Origin: Euphorbia lathyris
Taxonomy: Eukaryota; Streptophyta; Magnoliopsida; Malpighiales; Euphorbiaceae
Direction of reading: 5' to 3'
Length of the DNA: 64,000 nucleotides
Assembly: GCF_963576675.1 (NCBI RefSeq)
Contig: NC_088916.1
Location: 26,387,501-26,451,500 of the forward strand
Below are positions 22,268 through 32,495 of the stretch, in pieces. The notes under the pieces are model-generated. The model worked only from the letters and a program-made list of their open reading frames with translations, was not told the DNA's origin and did not search any database. How positions within the stretch are numbered: position 1 is the first letter of the stretch; every line of letters starts with the position of its first letter. The translations under genes were made by a program, and so were the position numbers.

Positions 22268-23877
22268 GTCTGGAAAGGTGATCTGGAATTTTCTATCTTA
22301 GATGGTCAGTTAGCTTACAATATCATCCTCGGACGACCCTTTATCTTCGAAGTTGCAGCCCTTATCTCCATACGCCACTTAACGCTTTACATCCCCACGG
22401 CCAAGGGAGGTGTAATGATCAGAGGTAGCCAAAAGGTAGCCCAGAAGACATATTTGGCATCACTGATGATTCGCCCCCAATCTAAAGAAGAGGATGAGGA
22501 GGAGCTCATCACAATGGCCTTGGACGAGACAGAAATGTACCTTATGGCGGATGAAAAGCAGGTGCGAATGGCTAAAGGGCTCAAGGGCGAAATTAAAAAT
22601 GCAATCACCAAGGTACTCCGTGAGGCGGAGGATGTCTTCGCATGGAAGGATGAAATTCTCCCCGGAATCAGTCCAGACGTGATCACACAAGCTCAACATT
22701 GATAAAGATGCAGTTCATGTGGCTCAGAAGTGGAGAAACCATGGCCCCGAAAGGCAGAAGGTGATAGAAGAAGAGATCACCAAGCTCCAGCGGGCGGACG
22801 CCATTGAGGAGGTGTTTTATACTCAGTGGCTGGCGAACGTCGTTCTGGTAAAGAAGGCGGGCGGATCTTACCGCATGTGTATTGACTTTACGGATCTCAA
22901 CAAAGCTTGTCCCAAAGACAACTATCCTCTGCCATGTATTGACATGCTCGTAGACGGAACCGCCGGTCACGCCATGTACTCCTTTACGGATGTGAAGTCA
23001 AGTTATCATCAGATCCCCATGGAGCCCTCGGATAGAATCAAGACCTCGTTCGTAACACATCAAGCCAATTATTGCTTCAAAGTTATGCCCTTTGGGCTTA
23101 AGAACGCGGGTGCAACTTATCAGAGGATGATGAACAAGATATTCGCAGATAGTAAAGGGGATAACTATTCTGTCTGTGGATGACATGATCATCAAAAGCA
23201 CAACCGTAGAAAGGCATGCCGATGATATAAAGGAGGTACTGGACGTACTCCGACGCCACAACATTAAGCTGAACCCAGAGAAGTGTACTTTTGGGGCGAC
23301 GTATGGAAAATTCTTAGGGTTCATGATCAGCGAAAAAGGAGTTAGCCCAAATCCTGACAAGGTTAAGGCTGTCCTAGAAATGCAAGCACCACGGAACCTC
23401 AGAGAAGTATAATGCCTTAATGGGCGGATCATAGCCTTGGGCAGGTTTATCTCTTGTTCAGCTCGCAGATGTCAGCCCTTTTACGAGGTCATCAAGAAGC
23501 AAAAGGCGTTCGAGTGGAATGAGGATTGTGAAAAGGCCTTCGAAGGAATCAAGCGGTTCCTCACGGAGCCGCCCATGATGAGTCGGCCAATGAAGGGAGA
23601 GGACCTCTACATGTATGTATCGGTTATGGATAAGGCTGTGTGCACGGTCATGATACGAGAGGAAGATGGCCAGCAGTTTCCGATTTATTATGTGAGCAAG
23701 GTTCTGAAAGACGCCGAAACCAGATATTCTAAGCTTGATAAAATGGCGCTAGCTGTTGTCACCACAACAATCTGCCTTAGACCATATTTTCAGGCGCACA
23801 CTGTGGTGGTTCGAACGAATATACCGATGAGAAAGGTGTTGCAGAAGCCGGACACTTCTGGAAGGTTGATGGAATAG
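22268..23877 (+). pseudogene. Tat reverse transcriptase and first RNase H
   Basis: Reverse transcriptase motifs in order: YRMCIDFTDLNKACPKD, DVKSSYHQIPM, MPFGLKNAGATYQRMM, then the catalytic VDDM at about 23177-23188 after a frameshift near 23160. FLGFMISEKG follows. TAA 23410-23412 replaces an expected Gln. The next frame holds the thumb and the RNase H remnant (YYVSKVLKDAETRY), ending at TAG 23875-23877 in place of a Trp. A further frameshift lies near 22690. The enzyme would copy the element RNA and degrade its template. Confidence 0.88.
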
Positions 23878-23901
23878 GCAATCCGCCTTGGTGAATTCGA
23901 T

Positions 23902-24470
23902 GTGAGATATGAAAGCAGGTCAGCTTTAAAAAGTCAAGTCTTGGCAGACTTTGTGAATGAATTCACTGATGAGGGGATAGATCATCCCAAGCCTCCAGTA
24001 GAAGAGTGGACAATGTACACTGATGGCGCCTCCTCAGCGGATGGAGCTGGCGTAGGCATTGTGATCAAGGGTCCCCAATACATAAAGTTACGGTATGCAG
24101 CAAAATTGAATTTCCATGCAACTAATAATGCTGCTGAATATGAAGCTCTGGTATTGGGATTACGCCTACTCAAAGAAATCACTCCTGAGCGGATTGTGAT
24201 CTATAGTGACTCTAAGCTAATGGTTAACCAAGTAATCAAGAACTACGAGGTGAAAGATGATGTTTTGGCCAAATACGTAGCAGAAGTCAAAAAATTGCTA
24301 GATCACCTTGAGGCTAAGGAAACCAAATGGGAACTGATTCACGTACCAAGGGAGTCCAACACAGAGGCGGATCATTTGGCCAAAATGGCCTCTTGTGAGG
24401 AGAACTGGACAGATCCAGATTGTCCCTTCGAAGTTAAAATAGCTCCAGCCTTCGCTTCAGAGGAAGTATC
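23902..24470 (+). pseudogene. Tat second (archaeal-type) RNase H
   Basis: The motif YTDGASSADGAG at about 24012-24050, NAAEYEAL, SDSKLMVNQV and RESNTEADHLAKMA form a complete RNase H of the archaeal/plant cellular type. It comes in addition to the one fused to reverse transcriptase. This double arrangement is diagnostic of the Tat lineage. It is contained in a frame open to TAG 24928-24930, shared with the start of integrase. The four acidic catalytic positions seem kept. Confidence 0.85.
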
Positions 24471-25736
24471 CCTACTCACAACGGTAGAAGATGATTGGAG
24501 ATCGGTCATTCACCAATATCTGCTATGTGGAACTTTACATGAGGATAAGGAAAAGGCACGACGGATAGTTAGGAGAGCGGCTTATTTCTCCATAATCAAC
24601 GACGGCCTTTACAGAAAATCTTTTAGCCACCCTTGGTTGAAGTGCATTCTGTCGGAAGAGGGACAACAAATCCTCAAGGAGCTACATGAGGGATCATGTG
24701 GGGCTCATGAAGCATCCGCCACCATCTTAAAGAAATCCAGGTTAGCGGGTTTCTACTGGCCCACGGCCGAATTGGATGCACAAAAATTGGTAGAATCTTG
24801 TCATAGTTGCCAGATTCATGCGAATGAATCACATACTGCCAAACATCTCCAGAGGCCCATCATAGAAGGACGGCCATTCGCCCTCTGGGGAATAGACATT
24901 GTTGGCCTGTTTCCTCCAACTCGCCGATAGAGAAGGTACGTGGTAGTGGCAGTGGATCATTTCACCAAGTGGGTAGAAGTCGAAGCTGTCTCCTCAATAA
25001 CTGCAGAATGAATGGTGGAATTCGTCAAGGACAACATCGTGGGAAGATACGGTGTTCCGCATACCATCATCACCGATAATGGAACACAGTTCAACTGTAG
25101 CGAATTCAAAACTTTCTGTGAAGAGTGGGTAATCTGAACAGATTTGCCTCCGTTTATTATCCCCAATCCAACGGAATGACCGAAGTCACGAATCGGACGA
25201 TCGTAAAAGGGATAAAGAAGAGATTGGGAGAGCATGATAAGAAGTGGGCGGACCAGCTGACAAGCGTTTTATGGGCTTATCGCACCACTCCTAGGACGGC
25301 CACAGGAGAAACACCATTCGCCCTCTCTCATGGTGTAGAGGCAGTGATCCCGGTTGAAATACAGGTCCCAAGTGATAGAGTGGCCTTTTATTGCGAAGAG
25401 GACAACGGCAAAAGGCTAAGGGAAAGTCTAGATCAGGTAGGCGATCGAAGAGACCAAGCCTATGTACGCATGGCGGCGTATAAACAGCGGATCGCCGCTT
25501 ACCATGATAAAAATGCCAAGCTTGTGGATCTGAATGTGGGTGATCTTGTGCTCCGAAAGGCCGACAAAATCCAGTCTCGAGAAGGCAAGGGCAAGTTAGG
25601 GCTCAACTGGACGGGTCCGTATCAGATAGTGGACAAGATTGGGTCCGCCACATTTAAAATTCAGGACATGAAGGGCAACACATTACCGCGCACATGGAAC
25701 CTCCAAAATCTCCGCAAATATTTTGTCAGAAAATGA
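24471..25736 (+). pseudogene. Tat integrase
   Basis: The zinc domain (HEGSCGAHEASATI...CHSCQIHAN) is followed by the catalytic core: WGIDIVG, then TAG 24928-24930, DHFTKWVE, TGA 25009-25011 in place of Arg, ITDNGTQF. A frameshift near 25125 leads into FASVYYPQSNGMTEVTNR with the catalytic Glu. The C-terminal part (LGLNWTGPYQIV) ends the polyprotein at TGA 25734-25736. The enzyme would join element DNA to the chromosome. Confidence 0.88.
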
Positions 25737-26400
25737 GGTGTACACACGGTCTTGAGTACTCTTTTTCCTTTAGTAAGCTTTTTTCCCATGTGGTTTTTCT
25801 TACTAAAGGTTTTAACGAGGCTCACCTATAAGACCTGATTGCTGTAATAAAGCATTTCTCCCATTAATAAACATCATTTGTTCTATTATCTGTGTTCTTT
25901 TTAAAGTTTATTGCAGCAATATTAATATTCCAGTCTTAACAAGAAGAGGGGCATCCAACACTCTCCACATTAACAAAGTATCGCTATCTCATAGCTACTT
26001 TTTCTCCTTAGACATAAGAGAGCCTATCTTATGGGCGGATCCATCTTTGAGAGGATCTCAATCTCTGATAGAGTTAAAACGATCCTTGGACGCAAGGTCT
26101 TTACACTCTCTTACATATCCTTCCCAAAAAAGGATTCACAAGTCCTACGGGCGGATCACTTGACCTCAAAGACAGGTAGCAAATTGATCCCCTAGGCAGC
26201 TTTACTTCCTTCAATGGAATAAAACAGCTTCTAACCTTCACAAAGGTCCATGCAATGGAGTATGGCTGGCCACCTACTCCAAAATAAATCCTAGATGCCT
26301 ATACATTTACTTACGCAAACGTAATAGTAAAATAAATAGCTGCCATAAAGGATTAAAACAAACTGTACTTAAGGATTTTTTACAAATCACAAGTAAGCAA
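25737..26400 (+). other. Tat spacer between integrase and antisense ORF
   Basis: Non-coding. It contains several short GGCGGAT words that recur all through the element (also in the LTR). Confidence 0.6.
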
Positions 26401-28459
26401 CTAAGTAATAATAGGAGCATCCTCATTTACACTATCCTTGCTTACGGCGCCAGCCTGAGAAGCCTCCTTCTCCACAGCCTCAGATACGCCAGCCGAAGGT
26501 ACCTCCTTTTCCACGGAAGATGTGGGACCAAGAGGAGGGGTGTTATCAGTGATCGGTTCTTCACCCGCCTTGGGGGGCATTTCCTCAAGCTCCACTAGCG
26601 TGACATTAGTGGAAGGTTTTCTCTCCTCCATGGGTCCCTTCATCCATCTTCGAACATATTCGTGGAGGTATTCCTTAGCGTCTGACATTTTGTCATATTT
26701 GGCTACGTCTTCCGGCTCAGGGACAGTGAACTGCGGATCTATAAAATTAATCTCGGGATGCGCCAAGGAAAAGTACGTCATGAGCAGTTCGCCATAATAG
26801 AAGGCTTGCTCACCCGCCATATATTCAGCTTCTCCTAGGGCGTCCTCATGGTTCTTGGCGTCTGTCACAATCTTTTCCTTCAGCTTCTCAATTTCCGCGT
26901 CTCTAAGGACTAAGGCGGCTGTGGCAGAGGCAAGGTTCGCATTAGCAGAAGCAATGTGCGCATTGGCATCCGCTACCAGGAATTTGGTTCTGATTCCTTT
27001 GCACTTCGCCCACCTGACCCAGGGCTTCATCCAAGTTGTTTATGATGGACTCATTCTTAAAAGATCCTTGAGCGCCATACTTGGCGGACCAGTATCCGCC
27101 CATATCAGGCTTCGCCATCTGCACAAACGTTCAAGGGTCAAAACTTAAAACTTGATGAACAGATAAAAATAAAAGGCAACTTACCTGTTCTATCTCCCCA
27201 ACAGGCCTGGCGGACCTCATGGCATCCGCCATAAGCTTAAGGCCCCCAGTGGCTATAGGCTTCCTCCTTTTTAGTGGCGGCTCGACCACTGTTCCCGCAG
27301 GGCGTTTTCCAGTATCCGTTTGAGGATTCACCGCTTGATCTTTCCTACGCGCTTCAGCCTCTAAAAACTTCCTACGCTTCTCTATAATAGCGTGATTGGC
27401 CTTAGATAAACCCCTGCCAAGGAAAACATTGAAGTAATCAAAGTTCAAGAAGAAATAAAAGTTACCTTGGTCAAATTGCGCAATCTTGGAGTAAATGAAT
27501 TGCTCCCCCTCTCGGCGAATCAACAGAATATCGCTCATCATGAAGGCTAAAGCGTCTGCGTATGACCATGCATCCGCCTTGATCTTCTTCATGAGCTCCG
27601 CCACCACTTCATCACTATCGGTCAATATTTGCATATCGCCCGCCATGTGTAAAGGCTTGGGATTCCAAAACGAGGGAAAACCCAGAGATTCGCCCTCTTT
27701 TATCTTCACATAGAAGAATTTCTCATCCCAGCAATGGACATTGGACATTTTGTCGCTGAATGGCGAATATACTCCGAATTTGGCGAAGGTGAGATAGGAT
27801 TCATACTTCCATTTCGAGGGTTTATGGAAAGCTCTAAAAACACGACCCGTATATACCACTCCTAAATTTGAGGCGAGGTAGCAGTCTAAAGCAATATCCA
27901 ACCAACCGTTGGGGTGCAGTTGGCTGGCTGTAATATCAAAGTATGAGAGGATGTCCACCATCATCTTTGGGAGAGTAAGCCAGAACCCTCTCTCTACATG
28001 ACTGCAATATACTGTTAGAAAACCGCTAGGCAGACAGGAAGGTCGTTGATGGGCTGCGGCTAACTGAGTCTCATAATTATTGATCCAAGGGAAGCGATTC
28101 GCCAGATCCACTAGATCCGCGGCACTCATACGAGACGGAGTGGACTCCGCTCGAGGGTTCTTTTTCCTAGGTGGGATAGAAGAAGAGGCCATTTTCCCCG
28201 GAAAACACCTAGCCTTAACGGCCGGAGCGGTACCGGAGACAGAAGTAAAAAGAACTGGATATCTGGTGGAACGAGTTTGGTAGCGATTACACGCCGAGTT
28301 ATTAAACCCAGCTAAATCAGAGCTAATCATGTCCTCGGAGGAAAAGGAGTTCTCCGATGACGAAGTGGTCCAACTAAAATCAACTACTATTTCGAGGGAA
28401 GGGGTCGAATTAAAAAGCTCTGAAGTCGATCTAGAAGATGAAGATGAACTTCTAAACAT
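26401..28459 (-). pseudogene. antisense ORF of the Tat element (gypsy-type transposon domain), spliced
   Basis: Read on the minus strand, exon 1 (28459-27185) has a Ser-rich N-terminus and a domain like the 'putative gypsy type transposon' family: CLPSGFLTVYCSHVERG, then ITASQLHPNGW and IALDCYLAS. It ends with a basic KRRKP tract. A consensus donor (CAG then GTAAGT) and acceptor (TGTGCAG) remove a 66-nt intron (27184-27119) in frame. Exon 2 (27118-26401) is a charged coiled coil (LVADANAHIASANAN, IEKLKEKI), with one frameshift near 27000, and ends at 26401. Grande-type Tat elements are known to carry antisense ORFs. The protein's role is unknown. A second intron near 27430 is possible but would not keep the frame. 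Confidence 0.75.
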
Positions 28460-28759
28460 TCAGAGAAAAGTTAAACAGAAGAAGATGAACTTACATGTGA
28501 AATCGGAAGCTTGGAACGAAACTCTGAAAATTCCCAGGAAAAGCTTCGAACAATAAAGGAGACAATGAAGAAGAAATGGAGAAGAAAGAGAAAGCGAAAT
28601 AGGAAGAAGGATGTTTTCTCCTTCCTGGGACAGTGCGTCCACTACACGTGTCATTCATCAATTGGCATCGAACAGGGTGCTCATTAATGCAGATGTTTAT
28701 GACGGCGCGCGGAAGCTCAAAAGCCCTAAAGGACTTTAAGGGAATTTTGGGGGGGCTTC
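28460..28759 (+). other. Tat 3' non-coding region with polypurine tract
   Basis: The last 19 bases, GGAATTTTGGGGGGGCTTC (28741-28759), form the polypurine tract before the 3' LTR. The rest should hold the promoter and leader of the antisense ORF. Confidence 0.65.
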
Positions 28760-29243
28760 TGATAACATAGAGATATTATCCTGAGGACCAAAAGGGATAT
28801 TCACCTTGAGAACGCCGCGTATTAATCCCCAAAGGAGAGCCGGCAGGCGGATCTCCACGGTTCTGCTCAGAGAGATCCGCTGGCGGACCTATGAGGCGAA
28901 TCTCCTCATTCACCTGATTCGCCACTGTAACGGCTGGCCGCCGACTCGGCCATAAAGACCATTAATGAGTTATCAATTAGCTAACCGCCAGGTTAAAGAG
29001 AACTTGTAACCGCCATTAATGGAGCATTAATGGAGGCTTTCTAGTTGCCTGAAGGTTACGACTTCCTAGCTATATATAGCCTGCATCTCTAGGCTATCAA
29101 GGTACACATTCTCACAACCTTTGTCAATTCAGTTTGTTTCCTTGATTCACCTTACTGACTTTGGCATCGGAGCCTCCCCCCGTCGAACCCAACGACGCCC
29201 CCACAGGGACGGACGTTGATCAGAATTTCTCTACTTGTTATCA
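28760..29243 (+). repeat. 3' LTR of the Tat element
   Basis: Same length as the 5' LTR, eight single-base differences by eye and no indels. It is followed by CTATT, the target-site duplication. Confidence 0.92.
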
Positions 29244-29248
29244 CTATT

Positions 29249-29880
29249 TAATAAACTAGTTGACACGATATGACCCATTTATTAAACGGGTTGAAACGGG
29301 TTGGCCTAGATAACTTGTCTATTTAAAAAACATGATTAAAAAACTAATATAATTCGTTTAACTCATTAACCTGTTATATATTGTTAAATGGATTGTATGA
29401 CTCGTCAAACCATTAACCTATTATAATTTTTTATCTCTTTTCTCATATCATATTATATCTTACAAAAAATCATATTACAAACAATATGAAATCTATTGAA
29501 TATTTCGTTGTCTTTTACCTAAAAAATTAAAAGTAGAATATCCAAACAAAAATCATATGGAAGGAAAAGGGAATAGAAAGAAAGGATGGATTTATGTTAT
29601 CCATTTCAAAACAACAACCAATTTATATAACAAAACAGTAGTAGAAAGAAATAACCGATTTATGCCAAACAACCAATATGCATTCATTTATTCCTAACAA
29701 TATATTCTATACAAAAAACAAGTTATTGAAATTAATAAAAAAAGACAAGAATTTATGCCAAAGAACCAATCTATGTCAAAGAATTAATATGCATTCATTT
29801 ATGCCTAACTATATATTCTACACTAAAAGACAAGTTATTGAAATTAAAACTTGCCTAACTATCAAAGCTTGCCTAACTTG
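29249..29880. other. old repeat DNA right of the Tat element
   Basis: Continuation of the repeat broken by the Tat element. From 29672 a unit of about 105 bp with TATGCATTCATTTAT and CAAGTTATTGAAATTAA occurs twice; parts recur at 30195-30265. Confidence 0.5.
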
Positions 29881-30116
29881 CGTGTTATCCTGAGAGATAT
29901 TATTGAGATTACTCGCGCATTTTCCTCTATTGAGTTCATATATGAGAGACGTCAGGCAAACGTTATCGCATATAATTTAGCCGTTTGAGCTTGTTCTTTC
30001 TCATTTGGTAATTCTTATAGAAGATTTCCTTCATTGTGTTTCTTCTTGTATTTTGAACGATATTATTTCTCTTGCTTTGTAATACAAGTTTTCTATTATA
30101 AAAAAAAAACAAAAAA
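29881..30116 (+). mobile_element. 5'-truncated L1 tail (RNase H end)
   Basis: A short frame reads DIIEITRAFSSIEFIYERR then QANVIAYNLAV, the last helix of the RNase H domain of plant L1 ORF2. About 130 bases of 3' UTR and an A-rich tail (about 30100-30116) follow. The 5' end is cut, as in most LINE insertions. No clear target-site duplication was seen. Confidence 0.7.
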
Positions 30117-30273
30117 AGACAGTTATGCCAAACAACCGATTTATGCGAAACAACCGATCATCCAGGCATTTTTTTTCTTCTTTTTATATCCACTTTACTA
30201 AAAGATGAGTTATTGAAATTAACCAAAAAAGACGGACGAACTAAAGACGAGTTATTGAAATTAACAAAAAAAC

Positions 30274-31235
30274 AATTACAATAAACATACCTGATGCAGA
30301 TAGAGAGGTTCATGATCAAAGGAGTTCGAAAATGGAACACTTATATCGGCAGTCACCATCTCAAATATTAGGTTTATGAATTGAAATTAAGACACCTAAA
30401 CAAACACACACACACAGGGTCGTCTTAAACTTTTTGGGGCCCCTGTGCTAAATTTTTCTTAAACCCTTAATAATTAATAGAATTTTGTATTAAGATTCTA
30501 AATTTTGAATGGTTGAATATCTAAATCACATATGCACTCTTTATCAAAAAAAAAATAAAAAAAAAATAAAAAAAAATCACATATGCACTCAATGTAATGA
30601 AAAAGTGTAAATAAATCTTATTACATTATTATTTTTAATTTAAACTAATATCTATATTTGACTAAGCACGTCTTATATGTTAGTGATAATTATATCATAC
30701 TCATATATATTAGTGATATTTACAAGCCTTATATGGGTTAAACGAGTTACATGGATCGGGTTAAATGGGTTTTCGAGTTGGATCGACATGGACCACCAAA
30801 ACATTTAAAATTCTATGGGTTGCGATTAATTAACATGTCAACCTGCGACCCGACCCGTTTCATATATAAGTTAAATGTGTCGACCCATTTGACCTGTTTA
30901 TGGCTCGAACCTATTAAGGTTCAACCCTAATTCATTTAATTTGCAAGTTACACCAGTGGTGTTAGCGGGTCGTGACCTACACTTGACACCCCTAGTCATA
31001 GTCTTATTTTTCCTATTTTGATTCCTAATCACATTAGGTAATAAAAATCCCAAAAGATCATCATCTAAATAATAATTAGTTAATTAATATAAATATTCTA
31101 AAGATAATAAATGTATCTTCCTCCATATTTATATTTCCTAATTAGATTTAATTTTGTTTATTTAATTTAATTAATAACTATAATCAAATTATAATTATTC
31201 TAAAATCAATTAGTCAAATTAAATCAAATTATCAT
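30274..31235. repeat. tandem duplication, copy A
   Basis: Starts AATTACAATAAACATACC and is followed directly by copy B, which begins with the same words at 31236. It includes the CTAGGGGTGTCAA-type right end near 30995 and an AT-rich tail. Confidence 0.8.
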
Positions 31236-31390
31236 AATTACAATAAACATACCCAATGCAGACAGAGAGGTTCACGATCAAAGGAGATCGAAAATGGAAC
31301 ACTTATATCGACAGCCACCATCTCAAATATTAGGTTTATGAATTGAAGTTAAGACATATATATTAGTGATAATTATTGGATTTTGCTATT

Positions 31391-31992
31391 TACCACCCCT
31401 AAATTACTTATCACCGCCACCACTTGGACAATTTTGCCCTTTGCATAAAAAAAATTGAAAAAAATTTGGCCTATACGGATGGCGCATTCCCCCCGGCCCA
31501 TGGCGGGAACAGATGGCGCATTCCCCCCGACCCATGGCGGGAACGGATGGCACATCCGCCCCCACCATGGGCCAAGGGGAATGCGCCATCCGTTCCTGTC
31601 ATGGGCCGGGGGGAATGCGCCATCCGTTTAGGCCAAATTTTAAAAAATGCAAAATTCTCTAATTTTTAGTGATGAAAAATACTAATCGTTCAATTTTTGT
31701 AATGAAAAATGCAAAATTCTCCAATTTTTTATGACGAAAAACGCAAAATCGTCATGAAAAATATGTATTATTTTCATGAGTTCTTTGATAAGAAAAATAT
31801 AAATTTTAATATTTCTGACTCGTAATCATCCATTTTCGGGGTTCGGGTTGTCACACATCAATTATTTTCATAATTTCAATTATTGTTGTTCGGGTTTATG
31901 ATTTTGGAGAGAGAATTTTCAGTTTTTGATTAAAATTATGAGAAGGGCAAAAAAGTCCAATGGAAGCAGTGATAAGTAATTTGGAGGCGGTA
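31391..31992. mobile_element. TIR element with GC-rich hairpin core
   Basis: The ends are inverted copies over about 50 bases: TACCACCCCTAAATTACTTA on the left, the inverse of TAAGTAATTTGGAGGCGGTA on the right. The two flanks rejoin as in copy A (GTGATAATTA next to TATCATAC), so the boundaries are nearly exact, with about 15 extra bases on the left. No ORF of credible length is present. The core at 31463-31645 is a perfect-looking hairpin (separate entry). Confidence 0.7.
31463..31645. repeat. GC-rich long hairpin
   Basis: Two arms of about 80 bases (31463-31548 and 31560-31645) are inverted copies. Each arm holds two units of about 37 bp with GGATGGCGCATTCCCCCCGG and CCCATGGCGGGAAC. The arms start and end with AAAATTTGGCCTA. 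The stem is GC-rich within AT-rich DNA, and pairing continues to within about 12 bases of the loop. Confidence 0.88.
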
Positions 31993-32495
31993 TCATACCC
32001 ATATATATTAATGATATTTACAATCTTTATATGGATTAAACGAGTTACATGGGTTCTCGGATTGGATCGATATGACCCATTAAAACGCTTAAAATTATAC
32101 GGGCTACAATTAATTCACATGTCAATCTGCGACCTGGCCTGTTTTATATATGAGTTGAATGTGTCGACCGATTTGACTTGTTTATGGCTCGAACCTATTA
32201 AGATTCAACCCTAATTCATTTAATTTGCAAGTTACGCGAGTCGTGACCTACATTTGACACCCCTAGTCATAGTCTTCTTTTTCCTATTTTGATTCCTAAT
32301 CACATTAGATGATAAAAATCTCAAAAGATCATTATCTAAATAATAATTAGTTAATTAATATAAATAATCTAAAGATAATAATGTATCTTCCTCTATATTT
32401 ATATTTTCTAATTAGATTTAATTTGTTTATTTAATTTAATTAATAACTATAATCAAATTATAATTATGCTAAAATCAATTAGTCAAATTAAATTA

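Larger units (their letters stand above)
19433..29243 (+). mobile_element. Ty3/gypsy LTR retrotransposon, Tat type, complete but inactive (9.8 kb)
   Basis: Two 484-bp LTRs (19433-19916 and 28760-29243) flank gag, protease, reverse transcriptase, RNase H, a second archaeal-type RNase H and integrase. A long ORF on the opposite strand lies between integrase and the 3' LTR. The target-site duplication is CTATT on both sides. By eye the two LTRs differ at 8 of 484 positions (about 1.7%), so the insertion is fairly recent. The second RNase H and the antisense ORF are features of the Tat lineage (Grande, Retand, Ogre). All pol domains are present, but at least four in-frame stops and several frameshifts make the copy defective. 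Confidence 0.93.
19342..30995. mobile_element. older repeat with CTAGGGGTGTCAA ends, split by the Tat element
   Basis: The left end at 19342 reads CTAGGGGTGTCAA and the right end near 30995 is its inverse (TTGACACCCCTAG). Both are followed inwards by GGGTCGTG-type words. Between them lies DNA rich in ACCCGACCC and GGGTTG words, typical of a widespread non-coding plant repeat. The Tat insertion at 19433 falls 91 bases inside the left end. I found no convincing target-site duplication, so the unit may be composite; the right end recurs at about 32266 in the tandem duplicate. Confidence 0.45.
31236..32495. repeat. tandem duplication, copy B (with inserted TIR element)
   Basis: It repeats copy A at its start (31236-31352) and in 31993-32495 at high identity. 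Copy A's 30395-30690 part is missing and the TIR element 31391-31992 is present instead. It also lacks a few bases before the CGTGACCTAC words. Confidence 0.8.

Noticed and set aside
27430..27485. Second intron in the antisense ORF near 27430-27485
   Set aside because: A GTAACT donor and GGCAG acceptor are present, but removing the piece would shift the reading frame, while leaving it in keeps it open.
31373..31669. Overlapping ORFs on both strands in the hairpin element
   Set aside because: They arise from the repeated GC-rich hairpin units and have no start context or family wording.
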